DNA of 25,433 nt from positions 1 through 25,433 of the forward strand of contig CAJORC010000235.1 of NCBI GenBank assembly GCA_905236615.1, in the 5' to 3' direction. The position numbers were made by a program, and so were the translations under genes. Shown here piece after piece: positions 6,610-15,460 of the stretch; position 1 is the first letter of the stretch; each line of letters opens with the position of its first letter. The notes beneath the pieces were generated by a model, which saw nothing but the letters and a program-made list of their open reading frames with translations, made no database searches and was not told where the DNA came from. The stretch is from an uncultured Lachnospiraceae bacterium. GTDB taxonomy: Bacteria > Bacillota > Clostridia > Lachnospirales > Lachnospiraceae.

Positions 6610-8797
6610 ATCCTGCCTGTTCAGACAACTGCTGTCTCTTAACCAGTTCGCAGAAGAAACCTCCCTCTTTCATCAGTTCATCATAATTTCCGCTCTCGAC
6701 GATGCGGCCCTCATCCATAACGAGTATCATCTCACAGTTCCTGATCGTTGAGAGCCTGTGCGCTATAACAATCCTCGTGCAGTTCATCTTATCAAGAGCA
6801 TCAGATACCTTCTTCTGTGTAATATTGTCAAGTGCGGAAGTAGCTTCATCAAATATAAGGAGTTTAGGCTTCGGAGCAACAGCTCTTGCGATCATTATCC
6901 TCTGCTTCTGTCCTCCCGAAATTCCGCCTCCTCCTTCTGATATCAGCGTATTCATCTCCATGGGCATATTTCGTATATCCTCATCAATACCGGCTACCGC
7001 TGCCGCTTCCCATGCATCTTTTACTGTAAGGTGCGGTGCCGCAACAACAATATTGGAATAAATATCTCCCGCAAAAAGTCTGCCGTTCTGTGTCACAACA
7101 CCGATATTTTTCCTGAGCGATTTCAGGTCTATAGAATTGATATCCTTTCCGTCAAAATATATCCCGCCTTTCATTGCCTTTTCAAATCCCAGAAGGAGTC
7201 TGACAAGAGTTGACTTTCCGCATCCTGTCTTTCCCACGATCGCCACATACTGTCCGGGTCTTATCTTAAGCGAAATATCATTCAGGATCACAGGCGAATT
7301 CTCATCATACCTGAAAGAAAGATTATTTATCTCCACGCCACCGCTTATAGACGTTATGATCTCTTTTTCTCCCGAAATCTCAGGCACCGTCTTAAGGATC
7401 GGTTCTGCCATTTCGAATACGGGTCTTATATTAGCCGCTGTCAGTGCCGTTCCTGCCAATGACAGAAAAGCTCCGGATACCATTGCATAGGCTGTATTGA
7501 ATGCATAGTATTCCGCCGCGTTCACACCTGTTCTGATCGCGGTATGATACATCACTACAGTTCCGACTATGCTTATTGTCAGGCTTATCACGCTGTTGAC
7601 TTTTATAAAAAGCGGCGGATTGTAGCTTATCTCTGCCAGATCCGCATAGAGATTACCCCATCTGGTGAAAGCCCTCTTCTCTGCTCCCGCAAGCCTTATT
7701 TTCTGTATCGCCGATATCAGCGCGTAGCTCATTCCATTCTCTTTGGTGGATATAAGCATCTGCCTTTTAGAAATTTTCATCTGATAAAAGGCTGACAGAA
7801 CTGAAAAAATAACCGTGGCTATTATCATCGTCAGAGCCGGGATCACAAGTCCCGGTGCATATACGAATATCTGGCTTATATATACAAGCGAAAAAACCGA
7901 CGTCAGACCGCTGTTGACTATCACGTTTACCAGTGTGGAGCAGAGGTTATTGACGTATGATGCCCTGGAGGAAAGTTCTCCCGACGAATAATTCTTGAAA
8001 AAACCGGCGGGCAGTGACAATATACGCATCATGGTTGCCGCCTCAACGCTCACGCTCATTCTTGTATCGATCCGTGCGCTCACAAGTGACTTCGCCGCGT
8101 TGAAAAGGATAGAGCCTGTGTAAACGCATATCATGAAAACTCCCGTGGACAAAAGGAGCGATGAACTCTTCTCTTCGATCACTTTATCAAAAAGAAAATA
8201 ATTTATCCTCGGAAGCAGTACACCGGACAGTGTGATCAGCAGGCTTGTGACAGCTATCATGACATAGTCTGACACTCTTATGACCGAAACTATATATCGC
8301 ACCAGATCGGTTATTTTCAGTGCTTTAAGAGGAAAAGGCCTGTAAAAAAGATATGCTCTCTTTTCAAACAGACTTTCCTCACGCTTGCATACTTTTATAT
8401 AGCCGTTTCTTTCAGGGTCAAAATACTTATAACCCTGAATACCGTCAGGCAGCAGTGCAACAGGTTCTCTGCCTTTAAGGAATCCTATCATCACCCCGAA
8501 AGCATCTTTTCTCCAGCCTTTTTTCAGCTCTACTTCTCTCTTCAAAATACCTTCCGGATGAAGGACATAGTCCAGCCTTTCCTCGAGGCTCTTAAGCTTT
8601 TCCGGAATATCCTTATGCTTTATCCCGTAATACGAAGCTATCTCCTCAATCGCATTGCTGTTGCGGTTCTCATCTTCCATACGTTCAATGGCTTTTTTAT
8701 TTCCGCTGACCGCTCCTGCAATCTTTAAGAGAGTATAGGCATACCCCTCGCTGTCTTTCTTTTTTCTTAATTTTATCTGATTATCAAACCATCCCAT
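6608..8797 (-). CDS. NHLP-type peptide export ABC transporter, permease/ATPase (no peptidase)
   Basis: A 729-residue half-transporter that resembles the second ABC protein of NHLP/NHLM bacteriocin export systems (TIGR03797-like). A soluble N-terminal region of about 170 residues carries no C39 peptidase. It is followed by a six-helix ABC exporter membrane domain (about 175-460) and an ATPase domain. The ATPase has Walker A GKTGCGKST, signature ISGGQKQR, Walker B LLIFDEATSALD and the switch AHRLST. The long soluble N-terminus directly before the membrane domain is characteristic of this family. The gene starts two bases after the stop of the peptidase-ABC gene without a clear RBS, so translation is probably coupled. 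It likely forms a heterodimer with that partner. The cargo is unknown. Confidence 0.82.
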   Translation of the reverse strand: MGWFDNQIKLRKKKDSEGYAYTLLKIAGAVSGNKKAIERMEDENRNSNAIEEIASYYGIKHKDIPEKLKSLEERLDYVLHPEGILKREVELKKGWRKDAFGVMIGFLKGREPVALLPDGIQGYKYFDPERNGYIKVCKREESLFEKRAYLFYRPFPLKALKITDLVRYIVSVIRVSDYVMIAVTSLLITLSGVLLPRINYFLFDKVIEEKSSSLLLSTGVFMICVYTGSILFNAAKSLVSARIDTRMSVSVEAATMMRILSLPAGFFKNYSSGELSSRASYVNNLCSTLVNVIVNSGLTSVFSLVYISQIFVYAPGLVIPALTMIIATVIFSVLSAFYQMKISKRQMLISTKENGMSYALISAIQKIRLAGAEKRAFTRWGNLYADLAEISYNPPLFIKVNSVISLTISIVGTVVMYHTAIRTGVNAAEYYAFNTAYAMVSGAFLSLAGTALTAANIRPVFEMAEPILKTVPEISGEKEIITSISGGVEINNLSFRYDENSPVILNDISLKIRPGQYVAIVGKTGCGKSTLVRLLLGFEKAMKGGIYFDGKDINSIDLKSLRKNIGVVTQNGRLFAGDIYSNIVVAAPHLTVKDAWEAAAVAGIDEDIRNMPMEMNTLISEGGGGISGGQKQRIMIARAVAPKPKLLIFDEATSALDNITQKKVSDALDKMNCTRIVIAHRLSTIRNCEMILVMDEGRIVESGNYDELMKEGGFFCELVKRQQLSEQAG

Positions 8798-8799
8798 AA

Positions 8800-10983
8800 T
8801 TATTCATTCAATACCAGTTCTCTGTAATAATCGTTTCCGGCAAACAGTTCCTCGTGTTTTCCCCGGCCTACTATCTCGCCTGCCTTTATCACTGCTATTT
8901 CATCGCAGTCCCTGATAGTGCTTAGCCGGTGAGCTATGATGATACAGGTTATTCCCCTGTCCATTATTGCCTTGACCACTTCAAACTCGGTCTTCGCGTC
9001 AAGAGCCGAAGTCGCTTCATCAAGAATGACTATCGTAGGATCTCCCGCAAGCACTCTCGCTATCTCCATCCGCTGCTTCTGCCCGCCCGAGAAATCATTT
9101 CCCCCTTCTGTCATTTTATGGTCGTAACCACCATCCCGCTGAATGATGTCGGTATGGATCTGTGCATCACGCGCCGCCATAATGACTTCAAAGTCCTCGA
9201 TACTCTTGTCCCACATCTTTATGTTGGCGGAAATACTGTCCTCGAACATTATTATCTCCTGATCGACAACAGCAACCGAACCTGTAAATACATTTCTGTC
9301 TATTTCACTTATTGACTTTCCGTCAAAAAGTATTTCACCTTCCCAGGGTTTATACAGTCCCGACAGAAGTTTGGATATGGTGGACTTTCCGCAGCCGCTT
9401 TCCCCGACAAAGGCAACCCTGCTTCCGGGCCTGATATTCAGGCTGAAATTTTTTATCAGGGGTTCATCCAGCCTCGAATAACCGAAGCTTATATTTCTGA
9501 TCTCTATATTTCCCTTAAGCTTGCTGTAGCTTATATCTCCATCATATTTAGATTCAGGCACCGCTCCATCTTCGGGATATTCCATTACATCCTCTATCCG
9601 CTCCATATCATTTCTTAATTCCTGAAGCATCTGCCCCGACGAGATAAACTCTTCCGCCGGTGCGATAAAGGATGCAAGAAAGCCCTGGAATGCCATTATC
9701 ATACCTACGGTAAATTTCCCTTGTATCGTAAGGTAAACCCCGATCATCATTACGATCGTATTCATGACGGAAGATACAAGAACGGGAATATTTCCCAGAT
9801 ACTGGTCGATCTCCATAAACCTGACGGCGGCATCATTCACATTTGCCTGATATCCCGCCCATTTTCTGAAATAGCCTTCTTCCGCACCTGATGCCTTGAT
9901 AGTTTCTATCATCTCTATACCGGCAGTGGTGCAGCTGCTCATTTTACCCATATCACGCGTTTTAGCACGCGATATGTTAAGCCGCTTTTTTGATATAAGA
10001 TTTGCAGCAAAAACATTGATGATCACTGAAGAAATACCGACAAGGGTCAGAATGACACTGTTCTTAAACATCACAATGAGATAAAAGATCATCATAAAAG
10101 TATTTAAGAAAAGTGGTGCAAAAGTGTAAATAAGCTGATGGGATATTCCTGCATTTCCTGCCCTTCTGCTTAAGATATCCCCTGCGTAACGCTGTGAAAA
10201 GAAATCCATGGGAAGATTCAGTACCTTCCACATATAGGTGCAGGTTCCGTAAATTGACATCCTGCCTTCTATCCGCATCGAATAGACAGCATTGATTAGT
10301 GCGGTGATTATTTTTATGAATCCGAATGCGGATAAAAAAATGATGAACGGAAGACTCCAGTCAGGGTCCATTCCCGTAAGGAGTCTGTCCATAAATATTC
10401 TTGAAAATACCGGTTCTATCATACCGGTCAGTGATGCGATAATACTCGTGATAACTACAAAAGCAATTGCTGCTCCGCAACCCTGAAGTCGTTTTCGTGC
10501 AAAGTCTACGGTTGACTTTTTCTTTCCGTCTGCAACAAAGCCTTCTGACGGCTCAAACAGCATGCATAGTCCGGTGAATTTCTCATCGAACTCTTCCATG
10601 CTTACAGTATAATTTCCCCTCGCCGGGTCATTGATGTAAACCTTATCTTTTTTAAAGCCGTTAACTACCAGAAAATGATTGAATTCCCAGTGTACGATAC
10701 AGGGAAACTGTCCGTTATCCCTTAAGTATTCGGGTTCAAATCTGAAACCCTTTGCAACAAGTCCGTAGTTTCTCGCCGCGACAAGGATATTCCTCGCATT
10801 GGAACCGTCTCTTGAAACACCACAATCACGCCTCACCTGTTCCAACGGTACCCATTTTTTATAATATGCAAGTACCATTGCAAGTGACGCGGCTCCGCAT
10901 TCAAGGGCTTCCATCTGCATTATGAAAGGAACCCTTGCAACCCCCTTATACACCGGTTTCACTTTTCTCTCATTTTTCTTCAT
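8800..10983 (-). CDS. NHLP-type bacteriocin export ABC transporter with C39 peptidase
   Basis: A 727-residue peptidase-containing ABC transporter (PCAT) that would cut a leader peptide and export the core, TIGR03796-like. The N-terminal C39 domain has its expected catalytic residues: Gln23, Cys29 in LECGAAS, His103 in EFNHFLVV and Asp119 in INDPARG. The peptidase therefore looks active. The exporter membrane domain spans about 165-460. The ATPase has GESGCGKST, FSGGQKQR, IVILDEATSALD and AHRLST. C39 proteases cut after a double-glycine-type motif. The start overlaps the adaptor gene by 14 bases, with GGGG five bases upstream. Domain identification is firm; NHLP-subfamily membership rests on the three-gene context and the partner sequences. 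Confidence 0.87.
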   Translation of the reverse strand: MKKNERKVKPVYKGVARVPFIMQMEALECGAASLAMVLAYYKKWVPLEQVRRDCGVSRDGSNARNILVAARNYGLVAKGFRFEPEYLRDNGQFPCIVHWEFNHFLVVNGFKKDKVYINDPARGNYTVSMEEFDEKFTGLCMLFEPSEGFVADGKKKSTVDFARKRLQGCGAAIAFVVITSIIASLTGMIEPVFSRIFMDRLLTGMDPDWSLPFIIFLSAFGFIKIITALINAVYSMRIEGRMSIYGTCTYMWKVLNLPMDFFSQRYAGDILSRRAGNAGISHQLIYTFAPLFLNTFMMIFYLIVMFKNSVILTLVGISSVIINVFAANLISKKRLNISRAKTRDMGKMSSCTTAGIEMIETIKASGAEEGYFRKWAGYQANVNDAAVRFMEIDQYLGNIPVLVSSVMNTIVMMIGVYLTIQGKFTVGMIMAFQGFLASFIAPAEEFISSGQMLQELRNDMERIEDVMEYPEDGAVPESKYDGDISYSKLKGNIEIRNISFGYSRLDEPLIKNFSLNIRPGSRVAFVGESGCGKSTISKLLSGLYKPWEGEILFDGKSISEIDRNVFTGSVAVVDQEIIMFEDSISANIKMWDKSIEDFEVIMAARDAQIHTDIIQRDGGYDHKMTEGGNDFSGGQKQRMEIARVLAGDPTIVILDEATSALDAKTEFEVVKAIMDRGITCIIIAHRLSTIRDCDEIAVIKAGEIVGRGKHEELFAGNDYYRELVLNE

Positions 10984-11461
10984 TTTTCCCCAGCAGGAAG
11001 GACAGCGGACTTATCCTGTCTGTAACAAGTGTCACTTCATAAGTTCCGTCTGTGAACTCCCCTTCAACATCTATCTCATAGACCCATTCTCCCGGCTGCA
11101 GATCTCCGACCTGCAGTGCATACGGCTCTGTCGTATTCCAGACTGTTGCGGGCTCATCGGTTCTCATTATAGCTTTATGCTCCCCGCCGTCTATTTTTGC
11201 CTTCATCTCGGGTTTAAGTTTTACAGCATACTCTTTTTTTACAAGACAGACCATTCTGCCGTTCTTACTAATACCTACTCCCCTGACGGTAGAATCTATC
11301 GAGCCGAATATACCGAATATACAGGCTCCTGCCAGTATCACGCTGATTGCCGCAAGAATAAACCATACCCCTGGATTTGTCAGCTTTACATACTCATTCA
11401 GCTGCTCCGGTGATGATATCTGTTCTATTGATTTTTCCCTGAATATACTGTTCTTTTCCAT
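10970..11461 (-). CDS. Short HlyD-like adaptor of the NHLP export system
   Basis: A 163-residue membrane protein, first gene of the export operon. The N-terminal motif IFREKSIEQISSPEQLNEYV (residues 6-25) resembles the conserved start of NHLP secretion proteins of the TIGR03794 type. One transmembrane helix follows (about 32-52), then an extracytoplasmic domain of about 110 residues with short beta-rich segments. Ordinary family members are, to my knowledge, much longer and include a coiled-coil hairpin and lipoyl halves; those are missing here with no sign of a frameshift. In a cell without an outer membrane a short adaptor could suffice. No good RBS precedes the ATG (see the promoter entry). 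The 3' end overlaps the peptidase-ABC gene by 14 bases. Confidence 0.72.
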   Translation of the reverse strand: MEKNSIFREKSIEQISSPEQLNEYVKLTNPGVWFILAAISVILAGACIFGIFGSIDSTVRGVGISKNGRMVCLVKKEYAVKLKPEMKAKIDGGEHKAIMRTDEPATVWNTTEPYALQVGDLQPGEWVYEIDVEGEFTDGTYEVTLVTDRISPLSFLLGKNEEK

Positions 11462-11467
11462 GCCTAA

Positions 11468-11476
11468 ATTATAACA
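11468..11476 (-). promoter_or_regulatory. Extended -10 promoter of the NHLP export operon, possibly leaderless
   Basis: On the minus strand TGTTATAAT gives a perfect -10 TATAAT (11468-11473) with the TGn extension. No convincing -35 is present, which extended -10 promoters tolerate. Only six bases separate the -10 from the adaptor ATG, so transcription would start at or next to the A of the start codon. Confidence 0.55.
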
Positions 11477-11510
11477 TATCGTTTTCCTTACGCATGGTCT
11501 AAATAAGCAA

Positions 11511-11546
11511 CAAAAATATCCGGCACAGTAAAACCGTACCGGATAT
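11511..11546 (-). terminator. Intrinsic terminator of the MacAB-like operon
   Basis: ATATCCGGTAC and GTGCCGGATAT (minus strand; arms 11536-11546 and 11516-11526, one G-U pair, nine-base loop) are followed directly by TTTTG. This lies just after the permease stop codon at 11555, so the MacAB-like operon and the NHLP operon are separate transcription units. Confidence 0.88.
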
Positions 11547-11554
11547 AATGATCA

Positions 11555-12844
11555 TTATTCATATCGAAGTGCATCGATAGGGTTCATCTTTGCTGCCTTG
11601 TTTGCCGGATAGTATCCGAAGAATACTCCGATCGCCATTGAGAAAGCAACCGAGAATATGATTCCCTGCACAGACGGATATGCACTGTATCCCATCTTGC
11701 TGGATGCTATCATACCGATTGCGATTCCAAGAATGATACCTATGATACCGCCTACCAGACAGAGCACAATGGACTCTACGATAAACTGGGTTCTTATAGA
11801 GCTGTTCCTGGCTCCCAGAGCCTTTCTTGTTCCAATCTCCCTTGTTCTTTCCTGTATCGATACGAGCATGATGTTCATAACTCCGATACCGCCTACAAGA
11901 AGGGATATTCCCGCAATTATGGAGAATGCAAGTGAAAGGGTCGAAAGCATTGATGTAAAGCTTTCAAGCATGGTTGACATACTTGAACATGAAATTTCGA
12001 AATTATCATTGTTACGGTAATATCTCTTGTTCATGTAGTTCTCAAGCTCTTCCATGAAACTTTCGATATCCGTAGTCGTCGACGTTACGATAGTCACCTG
12101 ACTGTACTGCGGGTCTTTATGCAGCGATTCAAACGCCGTAAGAAGCGGCAGGTACAAAGTTGTCGCAGTATCGTAGGTCGATGATGAACTGAAACTCGAC
12201 TCGGCATCATACTCGTAAACCCCGATGACAGTATAATGATAAAACTTTTTATTTATAACGACAGATATCTGCTTTCCTATTATGGACGACGTATCGCCAT
12301 TCAGAAGGTTATTACAGTAATAATCGGATACAAGGCAGACCTTCTTTGCATCTGTCTGGTCTTTCTCAGTAAAGGTTCTTCCGCTTAAAAGTGTAAGATC
12401 TTCATCTTCGAAAGCCTGTGCATTATAACCGGTAACCTCTACATTTGCATAACTGCTTCCATCCGAAACTTTACCGGTTCCGACTGATTCCGTCTTCTGG
12501 ATGCCAAGTATATCATCGGGATACTTTTCTTCTATGTCAGCTATCATTTCATCCGTGATATAGTCATCATCTGACATATTTGAACGGTGAGGTCCGAAAT
12601 TAAAGTTCATTCCGCCGCTCTGCTCCGTTGAGTTGGATTTCTGCGAAACACCCATCGTAACATTTGTTGCTCCGTTACTCAACATCTGTTCCTGCATGGT
12701 TCCGGTCATGGAATTACTTACCGTCATGATACCGATAACCGATGCTATACCGATAATGATACCGAGCATCGTGAGGAGTGACCTTGTCTTATTCGCTCTT
12801 ACGCCGTTAAGCGCAAGTCTGATATTTTCAAACAGCAGCGTCAT
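11555..12844 (-). CDS. MacB-like ABC transporter permease (FtsX family)
   Basis: A 429-residue membrane subunit with the MacB topology. One helix lies near the N-terminus (about 20-42, within [22 protein letters not shown]). A large extracytoplasmic MacB_PCD-type domain follows (about 45-300), then three helices in the C-terminal FtsX domain (about 300-420). That domain has the conserved [23 protein letters not shown] segment and the end NPIDALRYE. No ATPase is fused; the separate ATPase gene lies just upstream and overlaps by 17 bases. The RBS GGGGAGG lies inside the ATPase gene. The family moves peptides, antibiotics or lipoproteins using mechanotransmission. The cargo here is unknown. Confidence 0.9.
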   Translation of the reverse strand: MTLLFENIRLALNGVRANKTRSLLTMLGIIIGIASVIGIMTVSNSMTGTMQEQMLSNGATNVTMGVSQKSNSTEQSGGMNFNFGPHRSNMSDDDYITDEMIADIEEKYPDDILGIQKTESVGTGKVSDGSSYANVEVTGYNAQAFEDEDLTLLSGRTFTEKDQTDAKKVCLVSDYYCNNLLNGDTSSIIGKQISVVINKKFYHYTVIGVYEYDAESSFSSSSTYDTATTLYLPLLTAFESLHKDPQYSQVTIVTSTTTDIESFMEELENYMNKRYYRNNDNFEISCSSMSTMLESFTSMLSTLSLAFSIIAGISLLVGGIGVMNIMLVSIQERTREIGTRKALGARNSSIRTQFIVESIVLCLVGGIIGIILGIAIGMIASSKMGYSAYPSVQGIIFSVAFSMAIGVFFGYYPANKAAKMNPIDALRYE

Positions 12845-13550
12845 GATATGCGGAACCTCCCCTTTCTCCGGTAAACTGTCCGTCCGAGAGCGTCAGTACT
12901 CTCTGGCATTCTTCTGCCAGCTCCGGTGAGTGTGTTATGAATACAATCGTCTTTCCCTGTTCTTCATTCAGCTGATGGAATATATCCATTACAAGACGGC
13001 CTGTTTTCGAGTCAAGAGCACCCGTAGGCTCATCACAAAGAAGTATCGCCGGATCATTTGCCATCGCCCTTGCGATCGCAACCCTCTGCTTCTGACCACC
13101 GGAAAGCTCATCAGGGGTATGGTGCATACGGGTATCCATTCCTACCATCGCAAGCAGTTCTTTTGCCCTCTCTGTCCTTTTTCTTCCGGGAATTCCTCTG
13201 TACAGCATCGGAAGCTCAACATTTTTTAATGCTGATGTCCTTGATATAAGATTATAGGTCTGGAATACAAAGCCTATTTTCTGGTTTCTGATATCTGACA
13301 GCTCACTGTCATGAGCTGCCATGATATCAACACCGTCAAGGTTATACTGCCCTTCCGTAGGCTTATCAAGTACTCCTATGATGTTCATCAGTGTCGATTT
13401 TCCCGATCCGGAAGCACCGACTATCGCAACAAATTCACCCTGATATACCTTCAGGCTTATTCCGTGCAGTATTTCGAGTTCATTCGGCTGACCTATATAA
13501 AAACGCTTGTATATGTCTTTTGCGTCTATTATCAGTTGCTTTTCACTCAT
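12828..13550 (-). CDS. MacB/LolD-type ABC transporter ATP-binding protein
   Basis: A 240-residue ATPase partner of the FtsX-type permease. Walker A is GASGSGKST near residues 40-48, the Q-loop region has VFQTYNLI, the signature is [15 protein letters not shown], and Walker B is [12 protein letters not shown]. The [19 protein letters not shown] segment after Walker A is typical of the MacB/LolD/FtsE group. It begins 56 bases after the membrane-fusion gene, with AAGGGA upstream, and overlaps the permease gene at its end. Confidence 0.92.
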   Translation of the reverse strand: MSEKQLIIDAKDIYKRFYIGQPNELEILHGISLKVYQGEFVAIVGASGSGKSTLMNIIGVLDKPTEGQYNLDGVDIMAAHDSELSDIRNQKIGFVFQTYNLISRTSALKNVELPMLYRGIPGRKRTERAKELLAMVGMDTRMHHTPDELSGGQKQRVAIARAMANDPAILLCDEPTGALDSKTGRLVMDIFHQLNEEQGKTIVFITHSPELAEECQRVLTLSDGQFTGERGGSAYHDAAV

Positions 13551-13586
13551 AACTTATTAATCCCTTCGTAGCTGTTAACTGAAAGT

Positions 13587-13610
13587 CTGATCTGTAAGAA
13601 TCAGGATCAG
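13587..13610 (-). other. Small inverted repeat between membrane-fusion protein and ATPase genes
   Basis: CTGATC (13587-13592) and GATCAG (13605-13610) form a 6-bp perfect stem with a 12-base loop that overlaps the stop codon of the membrane-fusion gene. There is no U-tract, so it is not a terminator. It could affect mRNA processing in the 56-base spacer, or mean nothing. Confidence 0.3.
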
Positions 13611-15460
13611 TGAGGGCCGCCGCCACCTCCGGGAGCTCCTCCGCCTCCTCCGGGTGCGCCTCCGCCTCCTCCGGGTGCGCCTCCGCCGCCCATCATACCC
13701 ATTCCGCCGCCATTAAAGTCTGACGAATCGGAATTTCCTGATGAACTGTCGGGAACAAGAACTTTATCGCCTTCTTTTATCTCATCCGAAATGATCTCTG
13801 TATAATAATCTGTTTCAAGACCTTTTTCCACAGCAACTTTCTTTGTCTGAACACCCATGTTTTCGCTGTTAGCGGATTTTCCGTCCTTGCCTGAAGGCTT
13901 TTTATCGCTCTTTTCCTCTTTTGCTTCTCCCGTATCTGCTGCAGCATTTCCCGATGCTGAAGCATCATTACTTACAAGATAAACATAATAATTGCCTTCA
14001 TCATCCTCTTCTATACAGTTATAGGGAACTGCAAGAACATTTTCCCGTGAATCTGTAAGAATAGAAGTCTCAGCTGTCATACCGATACGTATCCTGTCAT
14101 CTCTGCCTTCAAGATCTATCTCGACCTCGTAAGCCGTATCCGAGGAATCTGAATCAGGCACGGGATAAACTTTAGTGACAACACCCTTAAGCTCATCATC
14201 ATCTGTTGCATCTGTCTTTATAACTGCAGTCTGGTTAACGGAGATTGATGATATATCATATTCATCTACATCACCCGAAACCTTGTAGGAACTGTCATCC
14301 TGAATAACGCACACTTCCTGTGAACTGCTGGCACTTGAAGTATACTCGTCACCTTCCTGTACCGAAAGCTTGGTAATGACACCGCTTATCGGAGCAACTA
14401 CTACACAATCTTCAAGCTGTTTCTGATAATCCTCAAGTGTCTGCTGGTTATCATCATTAGTTGTCTTGTTGCTGAGCTGCACACTCTCAAGATTTGACTG
14501 GGCATCTTCTATTGAACGGTAATCCGAAAGCATTGTATCGTTCAAGGAATTAACAGCCTTATCATAAGTATCCTGTGAGTCATAGATTTTAGCTGTTGTA
14601 TCCGTAAGCGAGCTCTCCAGATCTTCTATCTTTCTCTCATAAGAAGTTACATTATCCTCTGCTGAATCACGCTTTTCTTTATAACTGTCGTAAGCATTTT
14701 CAACGTCATCGATACTGTCATAGCCTGTTCCGCTTAAAACGCTTTTTCTCTCGTCATCGCTTCCTGCTTCATAGTACTCATTTATAATCTTCTTTAATTT
14801 CTTGACCTTCTTCTTATAGTCCGAATAATCATCCTGAGCATTTTCGTAATCCGTTTTTGCTTCTTCAAGATCAGTCGAAGCATCGGCAATATCTCTTTCC
14901 TGTGCCTCATAAGCGCGGACTGCCGCAGCGACCTCTATCTGGTTTTCCGAAACATGAGTCCAGTAATCTGCTTCTGCACGCGCAAGTTTCCTTGCTGCCT
15001 CTGCCTCTTCCAGTGCATCCTGTGCAGATGCCACCTTCATCCTCTTCTGCAGACGTTCTATCTTGTCTTCCACACTCGAAGTATCGAAAGTACAGATTAT
15101 ATCGCCTTCATTTACATAATCACCTATATTGACCGAAACTGAAAGTACCTTTGTGTCAGACACAAGTGTCGTAACCGTTCTGCTTTCATTTGACACTATC
15201 GTACCTGTCACTGCGATTGAATTACTGATATCCATCCTTGTGACAGTCTCAAAAGTCTGGGAAGACATTGCTGCTTCCATAGCCTCTTTCATTTTCTTCT
15301 GCTGATACCATTTAAATACGCCAAAAGCAATAGCAGCGATCAACACAACCGCAACCATCTTTTTCCAATTTCTCTTAAAAAACCTTCCGACAGGATTCGG
15401 CGATTTTCCTACACCGCTTCCCGGCGCATCCATCATTGTTTCTTCTGCTTTCAGTTTCAC
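13607..15460 (-). CDS. MacA-like membrane-fusion (HlyD/RND adaptor) protein with Gly-rich tail
   Basis: A 617-residue adaptor for the MacB-like exporter. It starts at GTG (15460), supported by AGGAGG seven bases upstream. The cytoplasmic N-terminus is followed by one membrane anchor (about 35-52). The first lipoyl half lies near SVNIGDYVNEGDIIC. A long, acidic coiled-coil region (about 135-355) has many Glu, Lys and Asp residues. The second lipoyl half is at VVAPISGVITKLSVQEGDE, then beta-barrel domains. A charged low-complexity insert (about 500-535) precedes the last domain. The C-terminus is a Gly/Pro/Met-rich tail with three GAPGGGG-type units. It is the first gene of its operon. The coiled coil probably reaches into the cell wall. 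Confidence 0.88.
   Translation of the reverse strand: MKLKAEETMMDAPGSGVGKSPNPVGRFFKRNWKKMVAVVLIAAIAFGVFKWYQQKKMKEAMEAAMSSQTFETVTRMDISNSIAVTGTIVSNESRTVTTLVSDTKVLSVSVNIGDYVNEGDIICTFDTSSVEDKIERLQKRMKVASAQDALEEAEAARKLARAEADYWTHVSENQIEVAAAVRAYEAQERDIADASTDLEEAKTDYENAQDDYSDYKKKVKKLKKIINEYYEAGSDDERKSVLSGTGYDSIDDVENAYDSYKEKRDSAEDNVTSYERKIEDLESSLTDTTAKIYDSQDTYDKAVNSLNDTMLSDYRSIEDAQSNLESVQLSNKTTNDDNQQTLEDYQKQLEDCVVVAPISGVITKLSVQEGDEYTSSASSSQEVCVIQDDSSYKVSGDVDEYDISSISVNQTAVIKTDATDDDELKGVVTKVYPVPDSDSSDTAYEVEIDLEGRDDRIRIGMTAETSILTDSRENVLAVPYNCIEEDDEGNYYVYLVSNDASASGNAAADTGEAKEEKSDKKPSGKDGKSANSENMGVQTKKVAVEKGLETDYYTEIISDEIKEGDKVLVPDSSSGNSDSSDFNGGGMGMMGGGGAPGGGGGAPGGGGGAPGGGGGPH
13610..13690. repeat. 21-bp tandem repeats coding the Gly/Pro tail
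   Basis: Three near-identical 21-bp units built around CCTCCGCCTCCTCCGGGTGC (plus strand) encode repeated GAPGGGG blocks at the C-terminus of the membrane-fusion protein. They are locally far more G+C-rich than the rest of the window. Such in-frame repeats can gain or lose units by slippage. Confidence 0.75.

Noticed and set aside
8800..10983. Inactive C39 domain, as in some haemolysin-type exporters
   Set aside because: The catalytic Cys29, His103 and Asp119 and the Gln23 are all present, so the peptidase looks functional.
11462..11554. A tiny precursor peptide gene for the NHLP exporter between the two transporter operons
   Set aside because: Only ORFs of 8 and 18 codons occur on the minus strand, the longer one across the terminator, neither with an RBS or leader-like sequence.
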